The translations under genes were made by a program, and so were the position numbers. Positions 1-7,019 of a DNA stretch of 7,472 nt are shown piece after piece. Below the pieces are notes generated by a model, which was given only the letters and a program-made list of their open reading frames with translations, was not told where the DNA came from and ran no database searches. The DNA lies in NCBI GenBank assembly GCA_025362765.1, contig JANYFI010000101.1, positions 1-7,472 of the forward strand, written 5' to 3'. This DNA comes from Ferruginibacter sp. Lineage in GTDB: Bacteria > Bacteroidota > Bacteroidia > Chitinophagales > Chitinophagaceae. How positions within the stretch are numbered: position 1 is the first letter of the stretch; every line of letters begins with the position of its first letter.

Positions 1-126
1 AAGTACATGCAAAATTATCTAAACGAGTTTTGCTACAAGTTCAACAGGAGGTTCTTTGGGATAAAATTGTTTGACAGGTTAATCCTGGCGGCTATTTCCA
101 CTTCGTGGTTCAAACCTTGCACCTAA
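1..126 (+). pseudogene. IS1595/ISXO2-like transposase, C-terminal end (5' cut by window edge)
   Basis: Frame 1 is open from the first base to a TAA at 124-126 and gives 41 residues. They include YLNEFCYKFNRRFFG followed by KLFDRLILAA. The pattern Y-L-N-E-F-x-Y-x-F-N-R-R followed by L-F-D-R-L is the typical C-terminal end of ISXO2-like (IS1595 family) DDE transposases, which move short insertion sequences by cut and paste. The rest of the gene, including any catalytic residues, lies to the left of the window, so an intact gene cannot be excluded. No terminal inverted repeat is seen after the stop. Within about three bases the sequence changes to what looks like an IS21-type end on the other strand, so the stop codon may have been created by that junction. 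Family call is fairly sure; intact versus broken is open. Confidence 0.75.
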
Positions 127-188
127 TTGCGGATAATCATTTGAACTTCATAATACATGATCCAATTTCCGGTTGTTTTTGTATCCAT
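123..188 (-). pseudogene. istA-like transposase start of an IS21-family element, truncated after ~20 codons
   Basis: On the minus strand an ATG at 186-188 opens a frame that begins MDTKTTGNWIMYYEVQ and continues MIIRN before a TAG at 123-125. The segment W-I-M-Y-Y-E-V-Q-M-I-I-R resembles the N-terminus of IstA transposases of Bacteroidota IS21 elements, where it leads into a helix-turn-helix. Here the reading breaks near 128-130, exactly where the plus-strand IS1595-like transposase ends, so the remainder of istA and all of istB are missing. The call rests on remembered family resemblance over only 20 residues, but the regularly spaced terminal repeats just upstream support it. It cannot be functional. 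Confidence 0.5.
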
Positions 189-238
189 ATTTGTTTAGCC
201 TTTAATGGCCTTCCAAAGCTGGAACATTTAATAATGGA

Positions 239-312
239 TCATGCTTCCCTTTTACCAGAGTGGTGCACTGCTATTTACCGAAATGGGGCATTGTTATTTA
301 CCGATCACAACA
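239..312 (-). mobile_element. IS21-like left terminus with three 23-bp-spaced repeats
   Basis: The hexamer TTTACC occurs at 251-256, 274-279 and 297-302, spaced exactly 23 bases apart. The two outer copies are part of 20-base units at 262-281 and 285-304 that agree at 17 of 20 positions; the innermost unit (239-258) keeps mainly the core. Read on the minus strand, the units are GGTAAAT boxes followed by TGC. Multiple spaced transposase-binding repeats inside the terminal inverted repeat are characteristic of IS21-family elements. The outer end is probably one of the TG dinucleotides at 307-312 (minus strand reads TGTTGTGATCGG). That end lies only 7-12 bases from the stop codon of the large surface-protein gene. 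The matching right end is absent from the window. Confidence 0.55.
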
Positions 313-318
313 TAATCG

Positions 319-3300
319 CTAGGATTTTATCGCCTTGATAGTTTTTATAATATTTGTTTGAGAAACTCTTATAATATACAGTCCAGGAGCCCAATCTCTT
401 CCGAACCGGAATGAATTACCAGAACGTCCAGAAAGGTTATAGACCACTTTGCCATCTGCGCTTAATACGGTAACTCCTATAATTTCATTATTTCCTCCAT
501 CTACAATTAATCTAAATTCAGCACTAGAAGGATTTGGATAAATACTCAATTTCAACTCAGGTATGCTTGCCAGCGGTGTCAGGGATTGAGTTGTTGAATT
601 TAAGAACCCGGATGAATCAAGTGCGGAGATGTCAACATTACCAGTAGCCAAACGCGCCGTTCCGGATTCCGTTATTGTTATACTGGTGGTGGTAGAAGCC
701 CCTTTGGAATCTTTTACAAGAATGTTATAGTATCCGGCTTTTACCGTGAAATTTCCTGTACCGCTGTATGGAGGGGTCCCTCCGGAGGCAGCCACGGTTA
801 ATGTAGTTGTGCCTCCAACGGTAGTGATTATTCCTGCGGTAGAAGACGCACTCAACAGAGCGGTAGCAACCGGATCACTAATTGTGATACTTGTTGTAGT
901 TGAAGCTCCCAGAGAATCTTTCACCAAAATGTTATAGTATCCGGCTTTTACCGTAAAATTCCCTGTGCCGGTATAGGGAGGTGTGCCTCCCGCTGTGGTT
1001 ACGGTTAAAGTGGTGGTACCTCCAATAGTTGTAATTATTCCAGCGGTAGAAGACGCACTCAACGGTGCGGTAGCAACCGGATCATTAATTGTGATGCTTG
1101 TAGTTGTTGAAGCTCCCAGGGAATCTTTCACCAAAATATTATAAGTTCCGGCTTTTACGGTAAAATTCCCCGTGCCGGTATAGGGAGGTGTGCCTCCTGA
1201 CGCAGTAACTTTTAAATTAGTAGTACCACCAACAGTTGTTATTGTACCTGCGCTTGAAACTGCAGTTAACGTAGCAGGGGGGGGAGCGGTAGCGGATTTA
1301 ATAACCTGGCTTGTGTCTTTAATTAAAATTTTAGATGTATAAGGTTGTAGCATAATACTTCCTGATTTATATACTGTTCCATCAGCACCCACATAAACAT
1401 TTGGCAGCGATATGTTACGCTCAGTATTTGTTGGATTGTATTCAAAACGAACATAATCATCAATATTTGTTGGCGTTACAGTGGCCTCGTATAATTCTAC
1501 ATCATCAACATAAGTAGTTCCGCTATCTTGTGAAAATCTTAAGAATACTGCCGCATTTGTTTGAGACGCCAAATTCCAGGTAATAATTATTTCATGTTGT
1601 TGAACAGCAGTGTCTATACTACCGTGATAAGTATCTGTGGTGCCTGTATAATCGCCCAACCATTTTTGCATATAAGTGCTAAAACTGCCTAATTTAGTGG
1701 CTTTAGTTTTAAATCTTAAAACATAATTCTTATTGATAACGACTGCACCAACCGGGATATACATAAAGGTAGTATTGGTACTTGTTACACTACCTGTTAG
1801 TTTTGCTGAACCTGTACCCGTTATTTTACTTGTGTTATCCCATTCAAAGGTATGAACGGTAGGTGAAGACCCCGCAACCCATCCCGTTGTATTGCTGGAA
1901 AAAGTTCCGTTCGTACATTTATTGCTGCCAATTGTAACAACTGTATTAGCCGGAATACTTATAGGGGATCCTTTGGAATGACTGTCATAAGCTGGATATT
2001 TTGCGTGCCATGATTTTAAACTATAAGTACTAAGTAAAGACGATGCTGTTGTATTTGTAAGGAAAAATGGAAAATCGTTTTGAGGATTTGCATAATAGTT
2101 GCTATCAACAATGCCTACATTACCCACACCGTTGAACCTGTCTGTTTGTAACCATAACAACTGGTCAGTTTTTTTCGCAAAAAAAATATTGTTTGTAATA
2201 GTGTTATTGCTGACATGCATGTACCCATCAAAAGCATCATTAATTGATAATGCTCCACTATAATAATTTAATCCAGGTTTGTAATTGCCTGTGTTATAAA
2301 CTGTATTACCCCTAATAGTAATATTTTGTGACTGTGACATATAGATACCTTCCCAGGTATCAAAGATGGTATTGTTTAAAACCTGCACATTTTGTGAGGT
2401 TGCATCTATATATATTGCTCTGGCATGTATATCATATAAAGAAGAAGTAGTACCACCGATTGCACCAACAGCTTTTGAAATAATATTATTGCTGATAATG
2501 ACATTGGTTGCGGGTGCCAGACCCCTTTGACCGCTGTTATATATACCGCCGCCATCATTTTTTACTGAACAAAAATTACTTATTATATTATTACTAACAA
2601 TAGTATTATTTTTATTTTGTTTTAACCCAATCCCATTATAGCCAATGCTGTCAATTATATTTTGTTTAATAGTTAAGTTTAACGAGCCTGCAACAATACC
2701 TACACTCCCGTCGCCTTCAGAATATCCTGCAGAGGTAATCATGCCAGGATTAATTCCTATTCTTTTAATAATGTTATTCTGAATTGTTACATTAGTGGTA
2801 AGGTAACTTGAACTTTCGTATATCCCATCCATATTAGCATCGCTAATGGTAGAATTTTGTATAGTTAAATAAGTAACATTGTTACCATACTCAATCGCAT
2901 TAATCCCTGCAAAAGAAAGGTCACAATTATCAATGGTTATATTGTTACAATAGGCTAATGACATCATCACGCCTTCGCAGCCTTTAAAACTAATTCCTTT
3001 TAAAATAATATTTGATTTAGTTGTACCCGAAGTATATACCATGTTCACTAAATTGGTAAGTGTTGCTACCTGGATAGATGGAGGGGGCGCAGTATAATAA
3101 ATTTTAATTTTTTTAGTAGTCGCATCATAAAACCACTCGCCATTCTGGTCCAATGTAGAGAGATGTTTTTCTATAAAATAGCCATAACCTGCGTCCATTG
3201 ACGAAGTTGCAGAACTGGTATAGCTTATTATATTTCCGGTATGGTTAGTAATTAAAGACCGGGTTGATGCCCAATTGTTTCTTCTTATTAGTACATCACC

Positions 3301-3870
3301 ACCTGTCCAGTTTGGAGAACTACTTAACTGGTTATCAGTAATCGAGGAACTGCCTGAAAAGCTTTCATAAGTTAGGTAGCCTCCATTAATAGCATTTGCA
3401 TTGGGATACCTACCCATCGGGGTTAATATACCATTAATCACCACCATATTTAAGGTGGATAATCCACCAGGAACTGCTGCTTCCCATATATTTCCGCCTA
3501 GTGAAGTCCAGGATGATATAGTTGTAAGTCCGGTAATTACGGGTTTTGCCCCAGATCCATAGGCCCCAAAAGTGATCCCACTGACTGGTGTAGTAAGTGT
3601 ACCATAAAATGTGTCTCCACTTTTAAATAAAATTACATCTCCACTAGATAGGGTGTTCAAAATCGAGTTAAGTTTAGTTATACTTTGCCATGGGCTCGTC
3701 TGATTTTGTGCCTGGGTAATTGAATAAGCGTCACTACCCGTTGAGCTGGAAACATAATAGGTGTTAGCAAAGCTGATCACTCTTACAAAAATAAATGCCG
3801 ATAAAAAAGCAAAATACTTTAAAAAATGGCTGCGTTGATTTTTTGGATGTTGATTGGATTGTTTGATCAT
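319..3870 (-). CDS. T9SS-exported surface protein: parallel beta-helix, CBM-like domain, three SprB repeats, sorting domain
   Basis: The product has 1183 residues. Residues 1-35 form a signal peptide: a basic start, a hydrophobic stretch from about 18 to 34, and probable cleavage after S-F-A. Residues 37-100 match the usual entry of Bacteroidota beta-helix proteins (YYVSSSTGSDAY, then P-W-Q-S-I-T-K-L-N and L-F-K-S-G-D). Residues about 285-560 are parallel beta-helix coils, with repeated strand-turn units such as NITIDNCDLS, LTIQNSTIS, VTIQNNIIKRIG and ITIRGNTVYNTG; the fold occurs in polysaccharide lyases, epimerases and adhesins. Residues 650-797 resemble a CBM4/9-type galactose-binding-like module (start N-G-T-F-S-S-N-T-T-G-W, end Y-V-D-D-V-E-L-Y). 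Residues 803-852 are a further beta-rich domain ending L-Q-P-Y-T-S-K-I-L-I-K. Three 69-residue SprB repeats span 868-1068, and a T9SS sorting domain spans about 1106-1183 (LSIYPNPSS ... A-P-G-L-Y-I-I-R-V). It should be secreted and attached to the cell surface. No catalytic residues can be assigned, so enzyme or adhesin remains open. The start fits the signal peptide, and no clear ribosome site precedes it. It diverges from the acyltransferase operon. Confidence 0.93.
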   Translation of the reverse strand: MIKQSNQHPKNQRSHFLKYFAFLSAFIFVRVISFANTYYVSSSTGSDAYSITQAQNQTSPWQSITKLNSILNTLSSGDVILFKSGDTFYGTLTTPVSGITFGAYGSGAKPVITGLTTISSWTSLGGNIWEAAVPGGLSTLNMVVINGILTPMGRYPNANAINGGYLTYESFSGSSSITDNQLSSSPNWTGGDVLIRRNNWASTRSLITNHTGNIISYTSSATSSMDAGYGYFIEKHLSTLDQNGEWFYDATTKKIKIYYTAPPPSIQVATLTNLVNMVYTSGTTKSNIILKGISFKGCEGVMMSLAYCNNITIDNCDLSFAGINAIEYGNNVTYLTIQNSTISDANMDGIYESSSYLTTNVTIQNNIIKRIGINPGMITSAGYSEGDGSVGIVAGSLNLTIKQNIIDSIGYNGIGLKQNKNNTIVSNNIISNFCSVKNDGGGIYNSGQRGLAPATNVIISNNIISKAVGAIGGTTSSLYDIHARAIYIDATSQNVQVLNNTIFDTWEGIYMSQSQNITIRGNTVYNTGNYKPGLNYYSGALSINDAFDGYMHVSNNTITNNIFFAKKTDQLLWLQTDRFNGVGNVGIVDSNYYANPQNDFPFFLTNTTASSLLSTYSLKSWHAKYPAYDSHSKGSPISIPANTVVTIGSNKCTNGTFSSNTTGWVAGSSPTVHTFEWDNTSKITGTGSAKLTGSVTSTNTTFMYIPVGAVVINKNYVLRFKTKATKLGSFSTYMQKWLGDYTGTTDTYHGSIDTAVQQHEIIITWNLASQTNAAVFLRFSQDSGTTYVDDVELYEATVTPTNIDDYVRFEYNPTNTERNISLPNVYVGADGTVYKSGSIMLQPYTSKILIKDTSQVIKSATAPPPATLTAVSSAGTITTVGGTTNLKVTASGGTPPYTGTGNFTVKAGTYNILVKDSLGASTTTSITINDPVATAPLSASSTAGIITTIGGTTTLTVTTAGGTPPYTGTGNFTVKAGYYNILVKDSLGASTTTSITISDPVATALLSASSTAGIITTVGGTTTLTVAASGGTPPYSGTGNFTVKAGYYNILVKDSKGASTTTSITITESGTARLATGNVDISALDSSGFLNSTTQSLTPLASIPELKLSIYPNPSSAEFRLIVDGGNNEIIGVTVLSADGKVVYNLSGRSGNSFRFGRDWAPGLYIIRVSQTNIIKTIKAIKS
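667..1269 (-). repeat. Three tandem 207-bp SprB-type repeats
   Basis: Within the large surface-protein gene, units at about 1269-1063, 1062-856 and 855-667 encode residues 868-936, 937-1005 and 1006-1068. The period is 69 residues, or 207 bases. Each unit carries A-G-x-I-T-T-x-G-G-T-T, then S/A-G-G-T-P-P-Y, G-T-G-N-F-T-V-K-A-G, Y-N-I-L-V-K-D-S and T-T-T-S-I-T-I. This is the pattern of SprB repeats, named from the Flavobacterium gliding adhesin SprB and found in many T9SS cargo proteins. Units two and three are almost identical in protein and DNA. That points to recent duplication or ongoing conversion, and makes copy-number change by recombination likely. Confidence 0.9.
1277..1284 (-). repeat. 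C8 homopolymer in the Pro linker of the surface protein
   Basis: The plus strand has eight consecutive G (eight C in the coding sense), encoding two of the three prolines at residues 863-865 between the beta-rich domain and the first SprB repeat. A one-base slip here would shift the frame and remove the SprB repeats and the T9SS sorting domain while leaving the helix and CBM-like parts intact. The tract is directly visible; that it varies in length is inference. Confidence 0.6.
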
Positions 3871-4449
3871 GATGGATTTTCAGAACAGTTGTGTTGCATT
3901 AAAAAAATAATAATACTAGGTAATGTCAGTGTTTTTCATAAAATTGACCTCATTTTCAAAAAGAACTACTTAGTAGGTTGTGAATTACTGTCTGTTTTGT
4001 AGGTTTTGCTAAAAAATTAACCATACCGGGTACTTAAGGAAACAGTAGTAAAATATTTTTCACGCTTTGGTAGTTGAATATTGGAAATAAAATCTTTTTT
4101 CGAAATTTTACAAATACCATGCCCAAAAAAAAAAATGTGGAAAACCCTAAATTATACTTATTAACAATCTTCTGAGCATCTTAATAACTAATAAATTTAA
4201 AATTGCTGAAGTGTTTTTCGATCACCACAATTCGATACGCCCACAAAGCGTTTTAGCCACAGTGGCTTCAAAAATGTAAACAAAATTTAAAATCTACATA
4301 ACGGATTGCTTTGGGATTAATAACATCCTGGATTCTGATAATTTAATTGGAAACCTCCTGTTTATTCTATATAAATGACTTAGCATTGCAAAATAAAAAT
4401 GATCTGACAAGAACTGCTAAATTGAAATGGTAGTAAAAACTTAAACTAA
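3871..4449. other. Divergent AT-rich intergenic region, no gene found
   Basis: These 579 bases separate the start codons of the surface-protein gene (minus) and the acyltransferase gene (plus), so promoters for both should lie here. I searched for the Bacteroidota minus-7 pattern TAnnTTTG in both directions and found no convincing copy, so no promoter is placed. The region holds an A11 run at 4125-4135, a near-palindrome at 4255-4267 and a weaker one at 3966-3976 (CTACT-t-AGTAG). The only open frames seen are very short and have no supporting features. There is no tRNA-like or recognisable riboswitch-like structure. Confidence 0.7.
4255..4267. promoter_or_regulatory. Candidate operator: AGCCAC-a-GTGGCT inverted repeat
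   Basis: Two perfect 6-base arms surround a single central A, flanked by TTTT on the left and TCAAAA on the right. It sits in the middle of the divergent intergenic region, about 183 bases before the acyltransferase start. A one-base loop is too small for an RNA hairpin, so if it has a role it is more likely a binding site for a dimeric regulator. No known regulator site is recognised, and chance occurrence is possible. Confidence 0.3.
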
Positions 4450-5880
4450 ATGCTTTTTAATTCATTCCACTTCCTGTTTTTTTTTATTACAGTCACCTCT
4501 CTTTACTTTCTCCTTCCCTTTAATAAAAGGTGGCTCCTGCTTTTAATTAGCAGTTGTTATTTTTATATGGCGTTTGTGCCAATCTATATTTTAATACTTG
4601 GCTTTACGATTGTGATAGATTATTTTGCTGGTATTTTGATAGAAAATTCGGAGGGGAAGCGCCGGAGGTTATTTCTCATCTGTAGCCTGGTGGCCAATAT
4701 TGGCATCCTCTGCGTTTTTAAGTACTACAATTTTATCAATACCAATTTCTCTTATTTGATGCACGGGTTTGGCCTTCAGAACCCCATACCTTATCTATCT
4801 ATTTTACTGCCGATTGGTCTTTCTTTTCACACGTTCCAGGCTATGAGCTATACGATAGAAGTCTATCGCGGCCATCAAAAAACAGAGCGCCATTTTGGGA
4901 TTTACGCTTTGTATGTGATGTTTTACCCGCAATTGGTAGCGGGCCCCATTGAAAGGCCGCAGAATTTGCTACACCAGTTCAGGGAAAAACACCGTTTTAA
5001 TAGCGACAAGGTTTTTGAGGGATTGAAAATAATGGTGTGGGGTCTGTTTAAAAAATTAGTGATAGCGGATAGGCTGGGGATAGTAGTTAATATGGCTTAT
5101 AATAATGTAGAATATCAAACCGGTATTACCCTTTTATTGGCCACCATATTTTTCTCCTTCCAGGTGTATTGCGATTTTTCAGGCTATTCGGATATTGCCA
5201 TAGGGGCTGCAAGGGTAATGGGATTCGACTTGATGACAAATTTTAGAAGACCAGTTTTCGCAAAAAATACCGGGGAATTCTGGAAACGCTGGCACATCTC
5301 ACTTTCTACCTGGTTTAAAGACTATTTATATTTCCCCTTGGGGGGCAGCCGGGTGCCTGTTGCCAGGTGGTACCTTAATCTTATGATTGTATTTTTGATT
5401 AGTGGCTTATGGCATGGCGCCAACTGGACTTATGTTATTTGGGGCGGTATTAATGGCTTTTACCTGGTATTTGCCATTATTACCCAAAAGTACCGGGATA
5501 AATTCAATACCATTACCGGGCTTACCAGGTCGCCCCGGCTATTTCTTTTTTACGAAACTGTAATCACTTTTGCGCTCATCACTTTTTCAAGGATATTCTT
5601 CCGGTCTCAGTCTTTAGAAGACGCCATTACCGTGATAAAAAAAATTGCGGCTTTCAAAGGATCATTCACCAGTATTGGTATAAATACACTGGCTTATTCG
5701 TTTGGCGCCATAGCATTTTTGCTGGCGGTAGAATTCAAGCAGGAGTTTTATAAGGGTAGTTTTACCTTATCAAGAAACAGCAACTTTTGGGTAAGAAACG
5801 CCTACTATTCTTTCCTGATAATACTTATTATCGCCATTGGTGTTTTTGATGGCAGCCAGTTTATTTATTTCCAGTTTTAA
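4450..5880 (+). CDS. MBOAT family O-acyltransferase, AlgI/DltB-like
   Basis: This 476-residue, strongly hydrophobic inner-membrane protein has the full length of AlgI-type MBOATs. These take an acyl group, usually acetyl from acetyl-CoA, and carry it across the membrane to modify an extracytoplasmic polysaccharide. The start MLFNSFHFLFFF is the usual N-terminus of the family and fixes the start codon. Family landmarks in order are LPIGLSFHTFQAMSY (120-134), F-Y-P-Q-L-V-A-G-P-I-E-R-P (158-170), CDFSGYSDIAIG (241-252), E-F-W-K-R-W-H-I-S-L-S-T-W (276-288), YFPLGGSR (294-301) and SGLWHGANW (318-326). His322 is the expected catalytic histidine, and His282 is the second conserved one. About ten or more membrane segments are visible, for example near 5-22, 27-62, 73-90, 305-322, 363-385 and 452-470. 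A T9 run covers codons 10-12. The next gene starts 12 bases after the stop, indicating one transcript. Substrate unknown. Confidence 0.96.
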   Translation: MLFNSFHFLFFFITVTSLYFLLPFNKRWLLLLISSCYFYMAFVPIYILILGFTIVIDYFAGILIENSEGKRRRLFLICSLVANIGILCVFKYYNFINTNFSYLMHGFGLQNPIPYLSILLPIGLSFHTFQAMSYTIEVYRGHQKTERHFGIYALYVMFYPQLVAGPIERPQNLLHQFREKHRFNSDKVFEGLKIMVWGLFKKLVIADRLGIVVNMAYNNVEYQTGITLLLATIFFSFQVYCDFSGYSDIAIGAARVMGFDLMTNFRRPVFAKNTGEFWKRWHISLSTWFKDYLYFPLGGSRVPVARWYLNLMIVFLISGLWHGANWTYVIWGGINGFYLVFAIITQKYRDKFNTITGLTRSPRLFLFYETVITFALITFSRIFFRSQSLEDAITVIKKIAAFKGSFTSIGINTLAYSFGAIAFLLAVEFKQEFYKGSFTLSRNSNFWVRNAYYSFLIILIIAIGVFDGSQFIYFQF

Positions 5881-5892
5881 ATAGTTAATAGA

Positions 5893-6852
5893 ATGATAGC
5901 AGATTTGATAAACAAGCCCGTAGCACAATTCTTCATGAAGTTATTTGCGTGTTTGGCGCTGGTATTTATACTGGATCGTGGCATCGGCCACTTTTTTAAA
6001 AAATATTATTTTACACAAAAAGGAGGGTACGACTACCAGGCCACCTATGCCATTGACAGTACACAAGCAGATATCGTAATCCTTGGCTCGTCCAGGGCCG
6101 CAAATATTTTTGACCCCAGTGTTTTTGAAGCGCAACTCAACTTGTCCTGCTTCAACACCGGGAGATATGGTTATCCGATATTTTACCATTATGCGGTACT
6201 GAAAGCCATTACAAAAAGACATCTTCCAAAAATAGTGGTGCTTAGTTTTGACGCTGGTAATTTCAGTGTAAATCAGGAGGCATACGACCGATTAAGCAGC
6301 CTGTTGCCTTATTACAAAAGTCATCCTGAAATAAGGCCAATAGTTGATTTAAAAGGGCCCTATACCAACCTGAAAATGCTTTCAGCAATTTATCCATACA
6401 ATTCTCTGCTGTTACCAATTGTATCAGGCAATACAACATTCAGCAAAATAAAATATGCTACTATAAATGGATATATTCCTTTGCAGGAAGTGATCAGTGG
6501 CCCTTTAAGAAAATTTGATTACAGTGTTGAAAAGAATTTAGATACTGTAAAAATAAATTGTTATAAATCTTTTATCAAAGAATGTATTGATTTAAATATA
6601 AAATTGTTTGTCGTTTGCCCACCTTATTTAATCAATGCCATTGGTATAGATCATTCAATTATTGAAGCAAAAACTATTGCCAAACAATTCAATATTGATT
6701 TTTTCGATTATTCGGAAGATACATTTTATATAAACAAGCCACAGTTATTTGCAGACTACCGCCATTTAAATGATAAGGGGGTAGTGCTATTTTCAAACAA
6801 TGTGATAGAAAAGATTAAAATGAAAGTTGCCAGTATTTCCGCTGATCACTGA
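5893..6852 (+). CDS. Membrane-anchored SGNH-hydrolase-like protein, probable acyl-transfer partner of the MBOAT
   Basis: The product has 319 residues. Residues about 11-28 form one hydrophobic segment (FFMKLFACLALVFIL), which should anchor the rest outside the inner membrane. Residues 61-68, IVILGSSR, follow a beta strand and match SGNH block I, with Ser67 the likely nucleophile by alignment to G-D-S. N88-T-G-R-Y-G93 fits block II, and D120-A-G-N123 could supply block III. Near the end, D288-Y-R-H291 is the Asp-x-x-His pair of block V, so a complete catalytic set is plausible. In DltB/DltD, PatA/PatB and AlgI/AlgJ/AlgX systems, an SGNH protein works with the MBOAT to transfer the acyl group to the glycan. 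The 12-base spacing to the MBOAT gene supports the same role here. I do not recognise a specific named family, and the acceptor is unknown. The start is the first ATG after the upstream stop and leaves the anchor complete; no strong ribosome site is seen. Confidence 0.85.
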   Translation: MIADLINKPVAQFFMKLFACLALVFILDRGIGHFFKKYYFTQKGGYDYQATYAIDSTQADIVILGSSRAANIFDPSVFEAQLNLSCFNTGRYGYPIFYHYAVLKAITKRHLPKIVVLSFDAGNFSVNQEAYDRLSSLLPYYKSHPEIRPIVDLKGPYTNLKMLSAIYPYNSLLLPIVSGNTTFSKIKYATINGYIPLQEVISGPLRKFDYSVEKNLDTVKINCYKSFIKECIDLNIKLFVVCPPYLINAIGIDHSIIEAKTIAKQFNIDFFDYSEDTFYINKPQLFADYRHLNDKGVVLFSNNVIEKIKMKVASISADH

Positions 6853-6959
6853 GGAATGAATCAAAATAGAAAATAACCTGCAACAGTTTACTAATAGCAA
6901 ATAATTGGGCAACTACGTTTGACTATTATTGGAAGATAAAATGGAATCTAATATTTTAT

Positions 6960-6998
6960 AAATGAGCCTGCTTCAAAGAAACAGGCTCATTTTATTTT
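6960..6998. terminator. Rho-independent terminator between convergent genes
   Basis: AAATGAGCCTG (6960-6970) pairs perfectly with CAGGCTCATTT (6982-6992) around an 11-base loop. On the plus strand the stem is followed by TTATTTTTG, a good T-rich tail, 107 bases after the SGNH gene stop. On the minus strand the same stem begins 28 bases after the stop of the convergent T9SS cargo gene and is followed by an AT-rich stretch, so it may serve both directions. Confidence 0.85.
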
Positions 6999-7019
6999 TG
7001 TGATTTTTTGTTGTATTAA

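Noticed and set aside
105..338. A 77-residue plus-strand open frame between the transposase end and the surface-protein gene
   Set aside because: It overlaps the IS1595-like frame, runs antisense through the IS21-like end and its 23-bp repeats, and enters the end of the large gene; it has no protein-like signature.
746..937. A 63-residue plus-strand open frame, Val-Pro rich
   Set aside because: It lies antisense to the SprB repeats and its composition is the complement of their Thr/Gly codons.
3966..3976. Inverted repeat CTACT-t-AGTAG upstream of the surface-protein gene
   Set aside because: The arms are only five bases, in AT-rich sequence, with no matching partner site; too weak to call as an operator.
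4119..4175. A possible 18-residue peptide in the divergent intergenic region starting M-P-K-K-K-N
   Set aside because: It is driven by the A11 run, has no ribosome site and no conserved feature; most likely chance.
4300..4320. Promoter-like ATTGCTTTG upstream of the MBOAT gene
   Set aside because: It lacks the TA of the TAnnTTTG pattern and has no minus-33 TTTG at proper distance.
5941..6222. A 93-residue minus-strand open frame
   Set aside because: It is fully antisense to the N-terminal part of the SGNH-like gene, which has clear domain motifs.
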